A stretch of 64,000 nucleotides of DNA from Hypomyces perniciosus (Eukaryota > Ascomycota > Sordariomycetes > Hypocreales > Hypocreaceae), in contig SPDT01000010.1 in assembly GCA_008477525.1 (NCBI GenBank), forward strand, positions 2,418,001 through 2,482,000, in the 5' to 3' direction. Shown piece after piece: positions 21,567 to 34,401 of this stretch. How positions within the stretch are numbered: position 1 is the stretch's first letter; the number at the start of each line of letters is the position of its first letter. Made by a program: the position numbers and the translations under genes. Under the pieces are notes generated by a model that searched no databases, was not told where the DNA came from, and saw only the letters and a program-made list of their open reading frames with translations.

Positions 21567-22799
21567 GTATGGGGGAATTGGGCTATTAGTGTAGATCATG
21601 ATCGCAATAAATCTTGATGAAATACTGAGTTTTGAATATTTCCATTCTTCTGAAGACCTCGAATACAGTGACTAAAAAATGCACACAATGATCTAACTCG
21701 TGGCCGGAGAAATGATAGTCGTCTATCTTGTCTGTTGAAGGTGCTGTTATGTGATACGCTTTGAGAATCACCATTTTCACGAGAAAACGACACAGCACGG
21801 TGAATCCCACCTATTACTCGATGGTACCTGATCCAACATGAAAATCTTGAAGTGATTTGTCCAAGATCGAATCTAACAGCCAGGTCATCGCCATCAGTGA
21901 TCGGATGGCCTACCCTATACGAAATGGAAACTGAACCGGGTCGTGCCAGTTCTACAAGTAGACCACGTAAATCACTTTAGCGGTCACCAATTAAAAAAAC
22001 GCGAGATGGCTTACAATTTCCGCAATATTAGACCCATATTGAAGTGTCCAATTTTAGATCAAAGCTTTGGTCAAGGGGCCAATCCGCAAAAATAGAGACA
22101 ACCCTAACCCTCGCAAAGAATGAGGCATGGCTTATTACCACATCCATCAGCTCATGATCCTCTGACGAGATCCGGACGAGTAAGCAACCTACCGCCAGCT
22201 ACAAGCCACGGCTTGCTCACTATCCAAATGCTATTGATTCGTACTCCTCCCTCCATGGGTTTAGTACACCACAGGCATCACACACAGAGCGGGAAATGTG
22301 TGTAATCCTGAAATCTCATATGTGATTTATAATGCAAGTATTATGTTCGCACAAATATTTGGCAAAAAATATACTTCAATAGCAAAATAAACGGCAAAAA
22401 GTATAAGTTTAACATCTATTCAAATAGCGTGCTATAGTAGTAATCAAGTGGGTATTATTGAGCAAGTGCTTTGGCTATAATTTTGTTAGAAAATGTGATA
22501 TTTCAGCAAGTGAAATACAAAGCAGTGTTGTCAAGCTATTTGTACCATGCTAACGTTTGTGATCCTTGCAGCATGTACTAAGCAAAGAGAGGAATAGATA
22601 CGGAGGCAGATAATGGATCAGCGAGTTTTGTGTGGGTGGCCTTGTGCCGTGGAGCTTCAGCCCCAAGATCGAACAGCCATATCGATTGAGAGGAACAAAC
22701 CTAGGCTATATTGTTTCCACATGAATTTCTTCCCAATTTAACGTTTGTTTGCCCTAACTTCGCTTTGGGCCTATGCCACGGTCTTGGAATATCTTCAAA
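21567..22799. other. Intergenic region before P450
   Basis: About 1.2 kb, AT-rich at 22300-22500. The telomere-like unit AACCCTAACCCT lies at 22100-22111. No coding sequence recognised; it should hold the P450 promoter. Confidence 0.4.
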
Positions 22800-24643
22800 A
22801 TGACCTCCACCAGACCACTGTTGGAGGGGCTGGGGTCCCGTGCTGGAGTAATCGCCATTGCACCTCTTGTTGCCATTCTAGCGCTTGTATGTTCTCATTA
22901 TTAACGTATATGCTGCCCAATGGCTAAAATGAATTTGTCTAGGTGCTAGGAATCGGTGTATATCGCGTGTTCTTTCACCCATTGGCCAAGTACCCCGGAC
23001 CTTTTCTCGCCAAGCTCACCAATCTTTATTCTGCCTACCATGCATGGAAGGGTGATATCCATCTTGACATTTATGAATGCCACAAAAAATATGGTTGGTA
23101 ACCACTTCATCCAATGCGACGCGTTTTGGGATCGGTTTTAACATCCATTTAGGCGACCATGTTCGCTATGCTCCAAATCGGCTCATCTTCAACACTGAGC
23201 CGGGGCTGAGAGGTAAGCGCGTGAATTCCCCTTCAATGTGGCCAAATCTCTAAACAGTTTCTTGAAAAGATATTTATGGCCATGGCTCAAAGGTCGTCAA
23301 ATTCAAGAATTACGAAGTCCTGTCTCGGCAGGCTGCAAACCTGTTGACCCTGCGAGACAAAACTTTGCATGCAAAACGGCGAAGGGTTATTAGTCAGGCA
23401 TTTTCGGAGAACAGTCTGAGATTGTTTGAACCTAAGATGCTGTCAGGCGTTAATCGCTTCTGTGAAGTTCTTCGCAGCAATCAGGATGGGTCACCGATTT
23501 CAGCAGAGAAAGGCGAATGGTCAGGCCCTATTGATATGTCTCATGCCTGTAAGTTGAAATTGATCGCAGGCATCTGATACAGACACTGACTGTGACAGTC
23601 AATAATTTGGCATTTGATGTCATGACAGCAGTATCTTTCGACACTGATTTTGACACCATGCGCAATCCTGAATATCGATATGCAATGAAGGCCATTGAAG
23701 ACTCCAATGTTCGCCTTGGAGTGCTCTTGCAAGCACCGGAGTTGGCAATTGGTAATCTCGACAAGAAGCTGTTTCCCGATGCCCTCGTAGGACGTTATAG
23801 ATTTGTCAAGTTCATCCGCATGGTGTTGGGCAAACGTCTTGCGGCTTCGAAGACTACTTCAAGAGATATCTTCTCCTTCTTGCAGCAGTGCAAAGACCCC
23901 AACACCGGCAAAGAATTGACAACTGCGGAGCTAAGCACGGAGACAGCCACTTTCATCGTTGCAGGTATGTACAAGATTTTACGAATAAACGCTAGAATAG
24001 CATCTAATGAACCACAGGAGCCGACACATCGTCCACCAGCATGGCTGCTGTTTCCCACTATTTGACGGGATCATCAAGTTGCTATCAGAGGGCGGCTAAA
24101 GAAGTTAGGGAAACTTTCTCTTCTGTTGATGAGATTTGCATGGGTCCAAAATTGAACTCATGCGCTTTTCTCCGCGCCTGCATCGACGAAGCTCTGCGTC
24201 TCTCACCTCCCGGTGGAAGTGCTCTGTGGCGTGAGGTCGAAAAAGGAGGCGCCATTATTGACGGTCAATTCATCCCAGAGACCTGCGAAGTAGGCGTTGG
24301 CATATACAGCATTCATCACAGCCCAGTCTACTACAATGATCCATTTTCCTACGCCCCAGAGAGGTGGTATCGGCCAGAAGCTCTGAAATCCGCGAGGGCC
24401 GAGTCATCAAAACTGCCATACATGCCCTTCTCGGTTGGACCACGGAGTTGCGTCGGAAAACCTCTTGCCATTGCTCAGATCATGATTGTGTTTTCCAGGC
24501 TTCTCTGGGAATTCGACTTCCGACGAGCAGATAACGAACCTGGCTGGGAGGAGAAGGACTTGAAGCCAACGGAATACGTGCTGAAAGATCACTTAACAGC
24601 ATGGAAGGAGGGGCCAACGTTACGCTTTCGACCTCGATATTAA
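22800..24643 (+). CDS. Cytochrome P450 monooxygenase A
   Basis: Membrane-anchored haem monooxygenase. Exons: 22800-22886, 22943-23093, 23153-23212, 23270-23548, 23599-23964, 24018-24643; 522 aa, frame kept at every join. N-terminal anchor [14 protein letters not shown], then the proline hinge [11 protein letters not shown]-helix AGADTSST (rebuilt across intron 5), K-helix EALR, PERW meander YAPERWYRP, and haem loop [10 protein letters not shown] with Cys459. All catalytic elements are present. It lies 1.7 kb upstream of the PKS on the same strand and next to the ligase, so oxidation of the polyketide (for example at the alpha or beta carbon, or an epoxide/hydroxyl) is a fair guess. Family certain, reaction unknown. 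Confidence 0.94.
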
Positions 24644-26353
24644 ACTTATGGGGGGCTGAATGGACGGCATCTTGAACCGCTGGTGGATCTGGATGGCGGA
24701 CTGTAATAGCATACAGATAGAGTGTCTTTTATTTAGATTGAACATGGATACATTGCTACAACCTCAATTCTGGAAATCTTTGCTTCTACGAAGTAGTGCT
24801 TTCTGCGAAATCTCAACTCAAGAACCGCTATCGCTGCACTGGAAAATTCCATCATATTCATGTAGTATGTTAATGATAGAGGTAATCCATAATAAGGAGA
24901 GTTCTGAAAGTCTCGCGCTCTACGAAGTAGTTATCAATCACAGATCAACAGTATGGGGGCTCATAGGTGGATTGGAAATGATTGAATTCGACACTCTTGC
25001 TGATCCCAAGTTAGGTGGGAAAAGCTGCTGCTTGAATACATGAAAACCTGCTAACTAATTGATCATGACCATCCGGATCTAGGAAATCGAGTTTTCATGA
25101 TATCGTCATTAACTTACCCATCCGGCTATTATTGCAAGCTGGTTGGGAATGAAGGAATGTGATGTGATGTGGAGCTATTATCCGTTACTGAGGTTGACAG
25201 TGTGACAGGGTACATTTGGCACCAAGTTCAAGCCCTAGACCAGTAATCCTCCCATGGGATACGAATACCAATAGGCTACAGCTTTCCATGCCATGACTGA
25301 CAGCGTTAATAATTTCCAATCCATCCAAGTACAACATGACTGAAGATCTTTATGTTGATTAATTAGAAATTATTAATTTCGTTCTTCAGCTTGATTCCAT
25401 TTGCATTCCATTACTAGTAGCCTGTGGTGTTTGAACTTGACTTGAACCTAGATATGACCTTCTCGGGTAGGGAGCATGGGAGAGGCATTCCACGGTGCCG
25501 TGAAATCGGCTGATATTGTGACATACATGCTCGTGAGACACCATGTGGTATGCCTGTGCCGCAAGACCCTTGGCCCGCTAGAATTATAGTACTAGATGAC
25601 ACGGGGCCGTTACAGCCGCAGTAGTTTGAGCACATCCACTTACTGTTTCATAGTACTACTAGTAAAGGCTGATAAAATTACTACTACTAGTATCTACCAG
25701 GATTTACTCTAAAGACAAGTACCTTGATCGTATGGCATGGCGTGCTCCGTATAAGCGACCATATTAGTGGTCCCTTGATGCAGTGAGCCTCGGACTTACG
25801 GCTGGCCAATCACACATCACAGACCCGCAAGGATCATGTTTGTCAGATCGTGTTCAATCCTTCGGCTTCCAGAACAGGCCACTTGCTTCTGACTAATATG
25901 GTTAGGTTTACCAGTCGTGAAGAGAACATCCACTTCGTGCTTGTCTGATAGACAAATGCGTCAAGGGATTGTGAATGTCGATATGTGCCACTTACTCAGC
26001 TCCTGAATCATCAGTCGCCACACCGCCGATCCTGGCCCTGACAGCGCCATGACAGGAATGAAGGCCGTTTGTTCCATGAAGGTGGGCTCTGGTATTACTG
26101 GCAAGTCATGGGAATGTCGACTGTTGGCGTCAGATAATAGGATTCAGCTGTAATATTAAGTACGGGTCGATGTAAAGACAGCATGGAACCTTTCCCATTT
26201 ATCTGCTAGCTGTGCTCCGTTTCATCTCACGGTTGCTACAAGCTACCAATTCTATACCACATTGTTCTGTTCTTTGTTCTTTATTCTTTCTAAGAGACGG
26301 AAGTTACGCAAACACTCACTAGACTCCCTATGATACCATAAACAATCTGCATC
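24644..26353. promoter_or_regulatory. Intergenic region with PKS promoter
   Basis: About 1.7 kb without a recognised gene. It ends in a pyrimidine-rich run (about 26265-26292) before the PKS ATG, as is common in fungal promoters. CTCCGT motifs lie near 25745 and 26215. Confidence 0.4.
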
Positions 26354-29300
26354 ATGCCGTCCCATGAAGAGCCCGTCCATACCCTCCCACTACACTACAC
26401 TACTTCTTATGATTCATTTTCAGATATATCGAGCACAAACACCAAAGGAACCGATGATGTATCCGAACCGCCTGAGCCTATTGCCGTTGTTGGCATGGCC
26501 ATGCGGCTACCGGGTAATGTTCACAACGGAGATGATTTCTGGCGGCTGTTAGTTGAGAAGAGAAGCGGTCTTTGTGATGTCCCCAAAGACCGATTTAATG
26601 TTGAAGGCTTCCATGACCCTTCTGGAAAGCCTGGGACATTCAAGATGAAGAAAGGATATTACCTGCAAGACGTCGATATCCAGCAGTTTGATACTTCATT
26701 CTTCTCGTTATCGAAGACAGAACTCGAGCGTCTCGACCCACAGCAGAGACAGTTGTTGGAGGTTACATACGAATGCATGGAGGATGCCGGCGCAACCTCT
26801 TGGAAAGGCAGCGACATTGGCTGCTATGTTGGTGTTTTTGGTGAGGATTGGCAGGACCTGAACGCTAAAGAAACGCAACATCGGGGCGGATATCGTGTCA
26901 CCGGTTATGGAGATTTTGTTCTTGGAAACCGAGTATCATATGAATTCGACCTCCACGGACCAAGGTATGTCATTTCCACCCCCCACTCCCCCCATTTCAT
27001 GTTAATTCAGAAGCAAATTCTCACACTATCAATCAGTATGACGGTCAAGACCGGTTGCTCTTCATCACTAGTCTGTTTGGACTTAGCTTGCGAGGCCATC
27101 AGAAAAGGTGACTGCGAGGGAGCGTTGATCTGCGGTACCAGTCTGATCTTCTCACCCACAATGACGCTTGCCCTCCAGGATCAAGGCGTGCTTTCTCCAT
27201 CCGGAGTATGCAGAACTTTTGATGCCGCTGCAGACGGCTACGGGCGAGGCGAAGGTGTCAACGCAATTTACATCAAGAAGTTGAGCCAAGCTCTGGCAGA
27301 TGGGGATTCTGTGCGAGCAATCATCCGCGGCACCAGCGTCAACACTGACGGTCGAACAAATGGAATGCTGACACCCAGCCCCATAGCCCAGGAGGCTTTG
27401 ATTAGACGTGCCTACCGTCAGGCTGGCATTAAGGATCTGTCTCAGACTGCCATTGTTGAGTGCCATGGTACTGGCACTTCTGTCGGAGATCCGCTCGAAA
27501 CGTCTGCTGTGGCCCAGTGTTTCGGAGACAAAGGGATAATCATTACCTCTGTCAAGCCCAACGTCGGACACTCTGAAGGCGCAGCCGGCCTTACCAGTCT
27601 CATCAAAGCTATTCTTGCTATTGAGCACCGACAGGTGCCACCTAATATCAACTTCAAGACTCCAAACCCAGACATCCCCTTCAAAAGATGCAAACTCCAC
27701 GTGCCTGTTGATGTTGAAGATTGGCCCCAAGGTCGGGCTGAGCGAGTCAGTGTCAACTCTTTCGGCATTGGTGGTGTTAATGCCCATGTACGTGATGAAT
27801 ATCCGATTAATCAATCTTCAACTTTTTGCTGACATTTACAGGTTATTGTCGAGTCATTGGAACAATATGGAAAACACAATCCCAGGTTCAGCCCCGATGC
27901 AATCCACACCAACAGGGTTGCCCGTGCAAATAATTCCATTGATAGTGCTCCTCGCAATGCTCATTCTAATGGAAATGGACATTCCAGTGGCAATGGGTAC
28001 TCCAATGGCAACGGCTACTCAAATGGAAATAGCCTCAAGGCCCTCAAGGGCCAAGTCTACTCCAATGCAGACAGCAAAGTCGAGAGTGGCGATGAGACTG
28101 AGAGTACCACCGACAGAAGTGATATCGTTGAGGTTCCTGTGGAAATACTACCACAGCTTCTGCTCCTCTCTTCCAGCACCGAGGCAACTCTGAACGAGAC
28201 AATCGAAACCTATCGAGACTATGTTTCAACCACCAAGGAGAGCCTGAGGGATGTAGCATATACGCTGGCCAATCGTCGGGAACATAAGGCTTATCGAGCT
28301 TACGCCATCGACGGGCCCCAGACTTCCTTTGAGATATCAATTTCAGACTCTGTCAAGCCACTTCCAACTATTGGCTGGGTCTTCACGGGCCAAGGTGCTC
28401 AATGGCCGGAGATGGGAGCCGAACTAATTGATCGCAATTCCGTGTTTAGGAAGACGATCAGGGATCTGGACACCTTTTTGCAAGGGCTCCCAACGCCTCC
28501 TCCTTGGAACATTGAGGAGGAGTTGCGCAAGCCCTCGGGCGAAAGTCGTGTTCAGAAAGCAGAGTTCGGTCACCCCTTGTCTATTGCTGTCCAGGTTGGA
28601 CTTATCAATGTCCTTCGTTCTTGGGGAATCAAGCCGGACTTTGTGCTCGGACATTCTTCCGGTGAAATGGCTGCTGCTTACGCCAGTGGCGCCATTACTG
28701 CTGAGGCTGCCATGGCCGCGGCTACTTTCCGTGGCACCACGAGCGGTGAGACCAAATCTGAGAAGCGAGGCTCAATGGCAGCTATTGGATTGGGTCCCCA
28801 TGAAATGGCTCCCTATATGGAACCAGGTGTCGTCGTAGCCTGCGAGAACAGTCAATGTAGCGTTACTGTGTCTGGTGACAGCGAGCAGGTTGAGAAAGTG
28901 GTCCAGAATATCAAGGAGCAGCGCCCTGGAGTCCTTGCACGCTTCCTGAGGGTTGAGAAGGCTTTCCACTCGCACCACATGCTTGAGTATGGGCCTCTGT
29001 ATGAGGAACATCTGGAGCCATATATCCAGAGCGTTTCGCCCCCAATACCTTTCTACTCTTCAGTAACCGGCAAGAGACTCACTGGAGAGGGAGACCTTGG
29101 ACCAGCCTACTGGCGTCAGAATATGGAAAGCCCGGTTCTGTTCAATACTGCACTTCGATCAGCACTCGCAGGTCGAGAGGATCGAGTGCTTCTGATTGAA
29201 GTCGGACCTCACCCAGCCCTGAAGGGACCTGTTAGTCAGATTCTCAGAGATCTTGATCGCAGTGCTGATGTTCACGTGGGTACTCTTGCAAGAGACAAGG

Positions 29301-32300
29301 GACAGGAGGAGAGTCTCTACCACCTTGCAGGCAAGCTCTTCCAGCAGAACCTTTCGCTCAAATATTCCGCTATTTGCCCACCGGGTAAACACGTCAGCAC
29401 GCTCCCGCGATATTCTTGGAAGAAGGACAATTCCCACTGGGCTGAGTCCCGTATTGCACGCGAGTGGAGGTTCCGCAAACACGTGCCTCATGACCTGCTT
29501 GGAGTCAGAGTTATTGAGGTTTCTAATGAGCCATGCTGGCGAAACAGGTTGGCTCTCCAAGATGTCCCGTGGTTGACTGGCCACGAAGTCAGTGGCCAGA
29601 TTGTGTTCCCGGGCGCTGGGTATATCTCCATGGTTGGAGAGGCTATCAGGCAGTTGGATGGAGAGTTGACCTACAGCCTTACCAACGTCAGCATCACTGC
29701 CGGTTTAGTTCTTGAACATGACAAGGTCACTGAACTAGTCACGAAACTAACGCCATCTGTCGTTGACTCCTCAGACGAGACACCATCCTATACGTTCAAC
29801 ATCAGCTCTTTCGATGGAAACAAATGGGTGAAACACTGCACTGGAGAGGCAAAAGCGTCTGTGGACAAGTCTGTCAATCTGACCGCTCCTGAGTCAATTC
29901 CTCTGTCCCGAAAGGTCGATGAGGGTGATTGGTACGGCATTTTGAACAGTGTCGGTTTCAACTACACTGGGCTTTTCCGAGGCCTTCGGAGAATTACTGC
30001 TGCACCTGAGAGAAGTCGCTCCGTTGCCACAGTGTCTACAGAAGCGGCCAACGTAGGGAAGAAATATGCAATCCATCCTGCTGTCATTGATCAATGCTTC
30101 CAGCTTTTCACCGTATCTGCGTTCCGGGGCCTTCGACGAAACTGCCGCACCATTGCAGTCCCAACTTTCATTGAGGAGATTATTGTTTCGCCAACCTCGC
30201 AAGACTTGACCGTCACTGCAGACATCAACTCTGTTGAACGAGGTTCGTTTGTCGGTGATCTGGTTGCTCAAGATGGTAATCAGATCATTCTCTCCCTCAA
30301 GGGCTTCAAGGCCACTGCTCTCACCAGCACCGACTCTGCGGAAGACAACGTGCCTCTCGTTACACAGTTTGAATGGCGGCCTCATGCTGACTTGGCCCGA
30401 CTGGACAAGTACATGCACCCTCGTACTGACCAACCCAAGGAATGGGCTCTGTTGGAGGAGTTGATGCTCCTCTGTAGTTTTGACCACCTTGAGAGGGTTA
30501 AATTGACGGATGATGCGCCATCTCATCTGTTCAAGTTCTTCAAATGGATGCAATACCATGTTGAGCGCTATCAATCTGGGTCTAATATTTTCGTCTCCAA
30601 GGACCTTGAACTGTGGGACTTGAGCCGTGATCAGAGAGTGGCAAGAATTGAGCAGATCGTTGCAGAGGTTTCTAAGTCGAAGTGGGCAGTCTTCTCAACT
30701 GCCATCTATCGTCTCTTCGAAACCGCTGATACACTGTTCACTGGCGAGACGCACGCTCTGCACGTCCTTATGAAGGATGATGTCCTCACTCAGTTCTACC
30801 TGGTTGGCGACTCCCTCAACTATGGCGATGCGATCCGAGCTATTGCGCACACGAATCCGCGTTTGAGGGTCCTTGAGATCGGTGCTGGCACGGGTGGAAC
30901 CACGGTCAAGATCCTGGAGGCTCTCAAGTCTTCATATGGCGAGCGCATGTACAGCAGCTACACATACACTGACATCTCTGCCGGTTTCATGACGGCAGCC
31001 AAGGAGCGCTTTGCTGACTATGAGAGCATCGAATACGCCGCCCTTGACATCACCCAAGATCCTATTGAACAAGGATTCCAACAAGGTGGCTATGACCTCA
31101 TAATTGGATCAAATGTCGTTCACGCAACCCCAAGTCTTCAAACATCTCTCGGAAACTTGAAGACCTTGCTCAGCCCTGGTGGCAGACTCTTCTTGCTGGA
31201 GCTTTGCCCAGAGAGCAAGTTTGTCAACTATGTCATGGGTTTCCTCTCTGGTTGGTGGCTAGGCGCCGATGACAACAGAGCCGATGAGCCATGCATTTCG
31301 CCTGAACGATGGGCGGATGAATTGGTTCGTGCGGGATTCAAGGCACCAGACGCCATTGTCCTTGATGGAACTGCGCCTTATCACAATAGCGCTGGCATCA
31401 TCGCGTCACCGGACATCAAGAGCAGCAAGCCTTCAACGGTCACTTTGTTATCCTACTCCCCTGACGGTCCATATGTCGATGAGGTGAAGGCTAGCCTTGA
31501 AAGACAAGATATCGCCGTCGACATCCGTATCTTTGGCCAGCCGCTCCCATCCAATGATGTCATTTCTCTGCTTGATCTCCAAGAACCCTTGGTTCACGAA
31601 TTTACTGACCAGTCGTTTAATACCCTGGTTGGTCACTTGAAGGCCCTCAACTCAAGAGTTATCTGGGCTACGAGATCATCCCAGGTTGCCTGTGAAGATC
31701 CAAAGGCTGCAATGACCCTTGGCCTCGCCAGAACAGCTCGAAGTGAACTCTCTGTCAAGCTCTTCACTGTTGAGATTGACAATGCCACGAGCTTCGTGAG
31801 TGTTGCGGATATCCTGAGCAAGATCCTCTTGCGTGTTCGCGTCCCAGAGTTGGATGCTCACAGCATGGACCCCGACTGGGAATATGCGATTATCGATGGG
31901 GAGATTCTCGTCCCCAGATTGCACTGGAACACTTTCTCCAAGGCTTTCACGGAGACCCATCAGGAGAAAAAAGCATCCACAAAGCAAATCACTGTCAGGA
32001 CGCCCGGATTGCTTCATACTATGGAATGGAGTGAAATGGAGCGTGAGCCTCTCGGACATGGTCAAGTTCTTGTTCAAACCAAGTCAATTGGTCTGAACTT
32101 CAGAGTTAGTACTTCCCCCTCTTGGTCAACTGCGCAATTCTCACACTTTTACAGGATGTTCTCATCGCTCTGGGTGTTCTTGACAATAGCACTCGAGAGA
32201 TCGGTCTTGAGGGATGTGGTGTGGTTGTAGCAACCGGTCCTGGAGTCAGCAAGCTCGAGGTCGGTGATCGGGTAATGTATATGTCCAGCGGGTGCTTCTC

Positions 32301-34401
32301 TACGCACATCATACTTCCTCAGGTCTTGTGCGTTAAGATTGATGGCTCCATGACCTTTGAACAAGGTGCTGCTTTGCCTTGTGTGTACGCCACTGCTACC
32401 ATGGCACTGGCGGACAAGGCCAACTTGCAGCCTGGCCAGGCAAGTTCTTCTTCTCATCCATATCTTACTAGCTACTAACACATGGTGCTCATAGACAATT
32501 CTCATCCACTCTGCTTGCGGTGGTGTCGGCTTGGCTGCCATTCAGATTGCCCAGATGCTCGGCGCAGAGGTCTTCTGTACCGTGGGTAACGACGAGAAGG
32601 TTCGCTATCTCATGGAGAATCACAACATTCCGCGCTCCCACATCTTCAACTCTCGCGACTCTTCATTCTTGCGCGATGTCATGAAGGCTACCAACAACCA
32701 GGGCATGGATGTTGTCCTCAACTCCTTGTCGGGTGCTCTCCTACACGCCTCATGGAAGTGTGTTGCTGAATTTGGTACCATGATTGAAATCGGAAAGCGA
32801 GATTTCCGTCGTCGCGCCAAGCTCTCCATGGAGGCCTTTGAGAAGAATCGTACTTTTGTTGGCCTAGATCTGTGGCAGGTGTCTCAAGAGCGTCCGGAGA
32901 AGGCTGCAGCGTAAGTTATCCCTATCGAAATGCCAAACATCTCCTTATTCTTGTTGAGTCCAACTAACCATCTTCAAGGCTTCTGGAACGCTGTGTCAAG
33001 TGGATCCGTGATGGCGCTCTGAAGCCTGGTGCTATTGCCAAAGTCTGGGAGGCCCACCAGGTTCAAGAAGCATTCAGGTTCATGCAGTCTGGACGTCACA
33101 TCGGCAAGATCATCATCAACATGCCCGAGGACCCAACAACCCTTGCATCTGTTCATGCCGCTCCCGCGCCAGTCATGCGAGGGGACCGCAGCTATCTCCT
33201 CGTTGGTGGTCTGGGTGGCTTGGGACGGTCTGTCGCTACCTGGATGGTTGAACGGGGAGCGCGCCATATCATGTTCATGTCACGATCGGCGAAATTTACT
33301 CCTGAATTGCAGGGCTACATCAAGGAGCTTGGCGCTCAAGGCTGCCAAGTTCAGCTCGTGGCGGGCAGTGTAAGCAACAAGCTCGATGTGGAGAGAGCTG
33401 TTCAAAATGCAGCAAAGCCACTTGCCGGTGTCATCAACTTGTCGATGGTCTTGAGGGTAAGAACTGATCATTTGTGTTTCATGTCAAGATTGGTAGACTA
33501 ACATGACATTCTCTAGGATATTTCTCTGAGTGAGATGTCTTTTAACGATTGGACCACAGCTGTGGCTCCCAAAGTACAAGGCACCTGGAACCTTCATAAC
33601 GCGACCACTGAGTTGGACTTTTTTATCCTATGTTCATCGTACAGTGGTATTGTTGGTCAATGGGGTCAAGCCAACTACGCAGCCGCGAACACCTTCCTAG
33701 ACGCCTTCGTTCAGTATCGACATCACAAGGGCCTCGCTGCCTCTGTTATTGATATTGGCGTCATGGGAGAGGTGGGTTTCGTTTCGAAGAACCAGGACGT
33801 CTTCGATCTCTTCCAAAAGTCTGGTTTGCGTATCCTGAAGGAACGGGATCTCCTTGACGCTATGAACCTGGCTATTCAGAGATCTCGGCCTGTCAAAGCG
33901 CGCACTGAGGACGGCGCTTATATCAGCCCAAGCCAGGTCCTCCTGGGCCTGGTTACCACTGTGCCGATCGTTTCACCAAGCAATCGTGTCGTTTGGAAGG
34001 CTGATGTTCGCATGAGTGTCTACCACAATATCAATGGCAGCGCTGAATCATCTGCAAACGCATCAGCCAACGCAGCCAAGCAAGATAGTGTTGAGGGCCT
34101 GGTGGCCTCTGCTGCTTCCAACCCGGCCGTTCTCGAGGAGGAGGGCACTTCTACGAAGATTGCTAAGGGCATTGCCTCTGCCCTGGCTAACTTCCTCATT
34201 AAGGACGAGGACAGCATTAAGATTGAATACTCACCAGAGAACGTTGGCGTTGACTCGCTGGTTGCTATGGAGCTCCATAACTGGATCCGTCAAAACTTCA
34301 GTGTTGAGACAAGCGTCATGACCATCGTTCAAAGCGCTTCCCTAGTTACTTTGGCAGAGCATATCCGACAGGGCCTCATTGAGCGTTTTCAGTCTTCATA
34401 A
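26354..34401 (+). CDS. Highly reducing type I polyketide synthase (KS-AT-DH-MT-ER-KR-ACP)
   Basis: Iterative PKS that extends with malonyl units, C-methylates and can fully reduce. Exons: 26354-26964, 27037-27787, 27842-32104, 32155-32439, 32495-32910, 32979-33456, 33517-34401; 2562 aa. KS (from about 42): Cys211 in TGCSSSL, His347 in CHGTGT, His382 in [21 protein letters not shown] near 635, Ser726 in GHSSGE. DH: His1035 in [15 protein letters not shown], Asp1204 in [20 protein letters not shown] near 1465. [10 protein letters not shown] near 1975. KR: GGLGGLG near 2185, Ser2308 and Tyr2322. [12 protein letters not shown], Ser2515. All sites look intact. No thioesterase or release domain follows, so release must occur in trans. 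An N/G/S-rich linker lies near residues 480-515. Intron 4 is a GC-AG intron. Confidence 0.96.

Noticed and set aside
26965..27036. Reading through the first PKS intron (72 bp, in frame)
   Set aside because: The insert breaks the conserved KS block [15 protein letters not shown] and has good GTATGT and CAG signals, so it is an intron.
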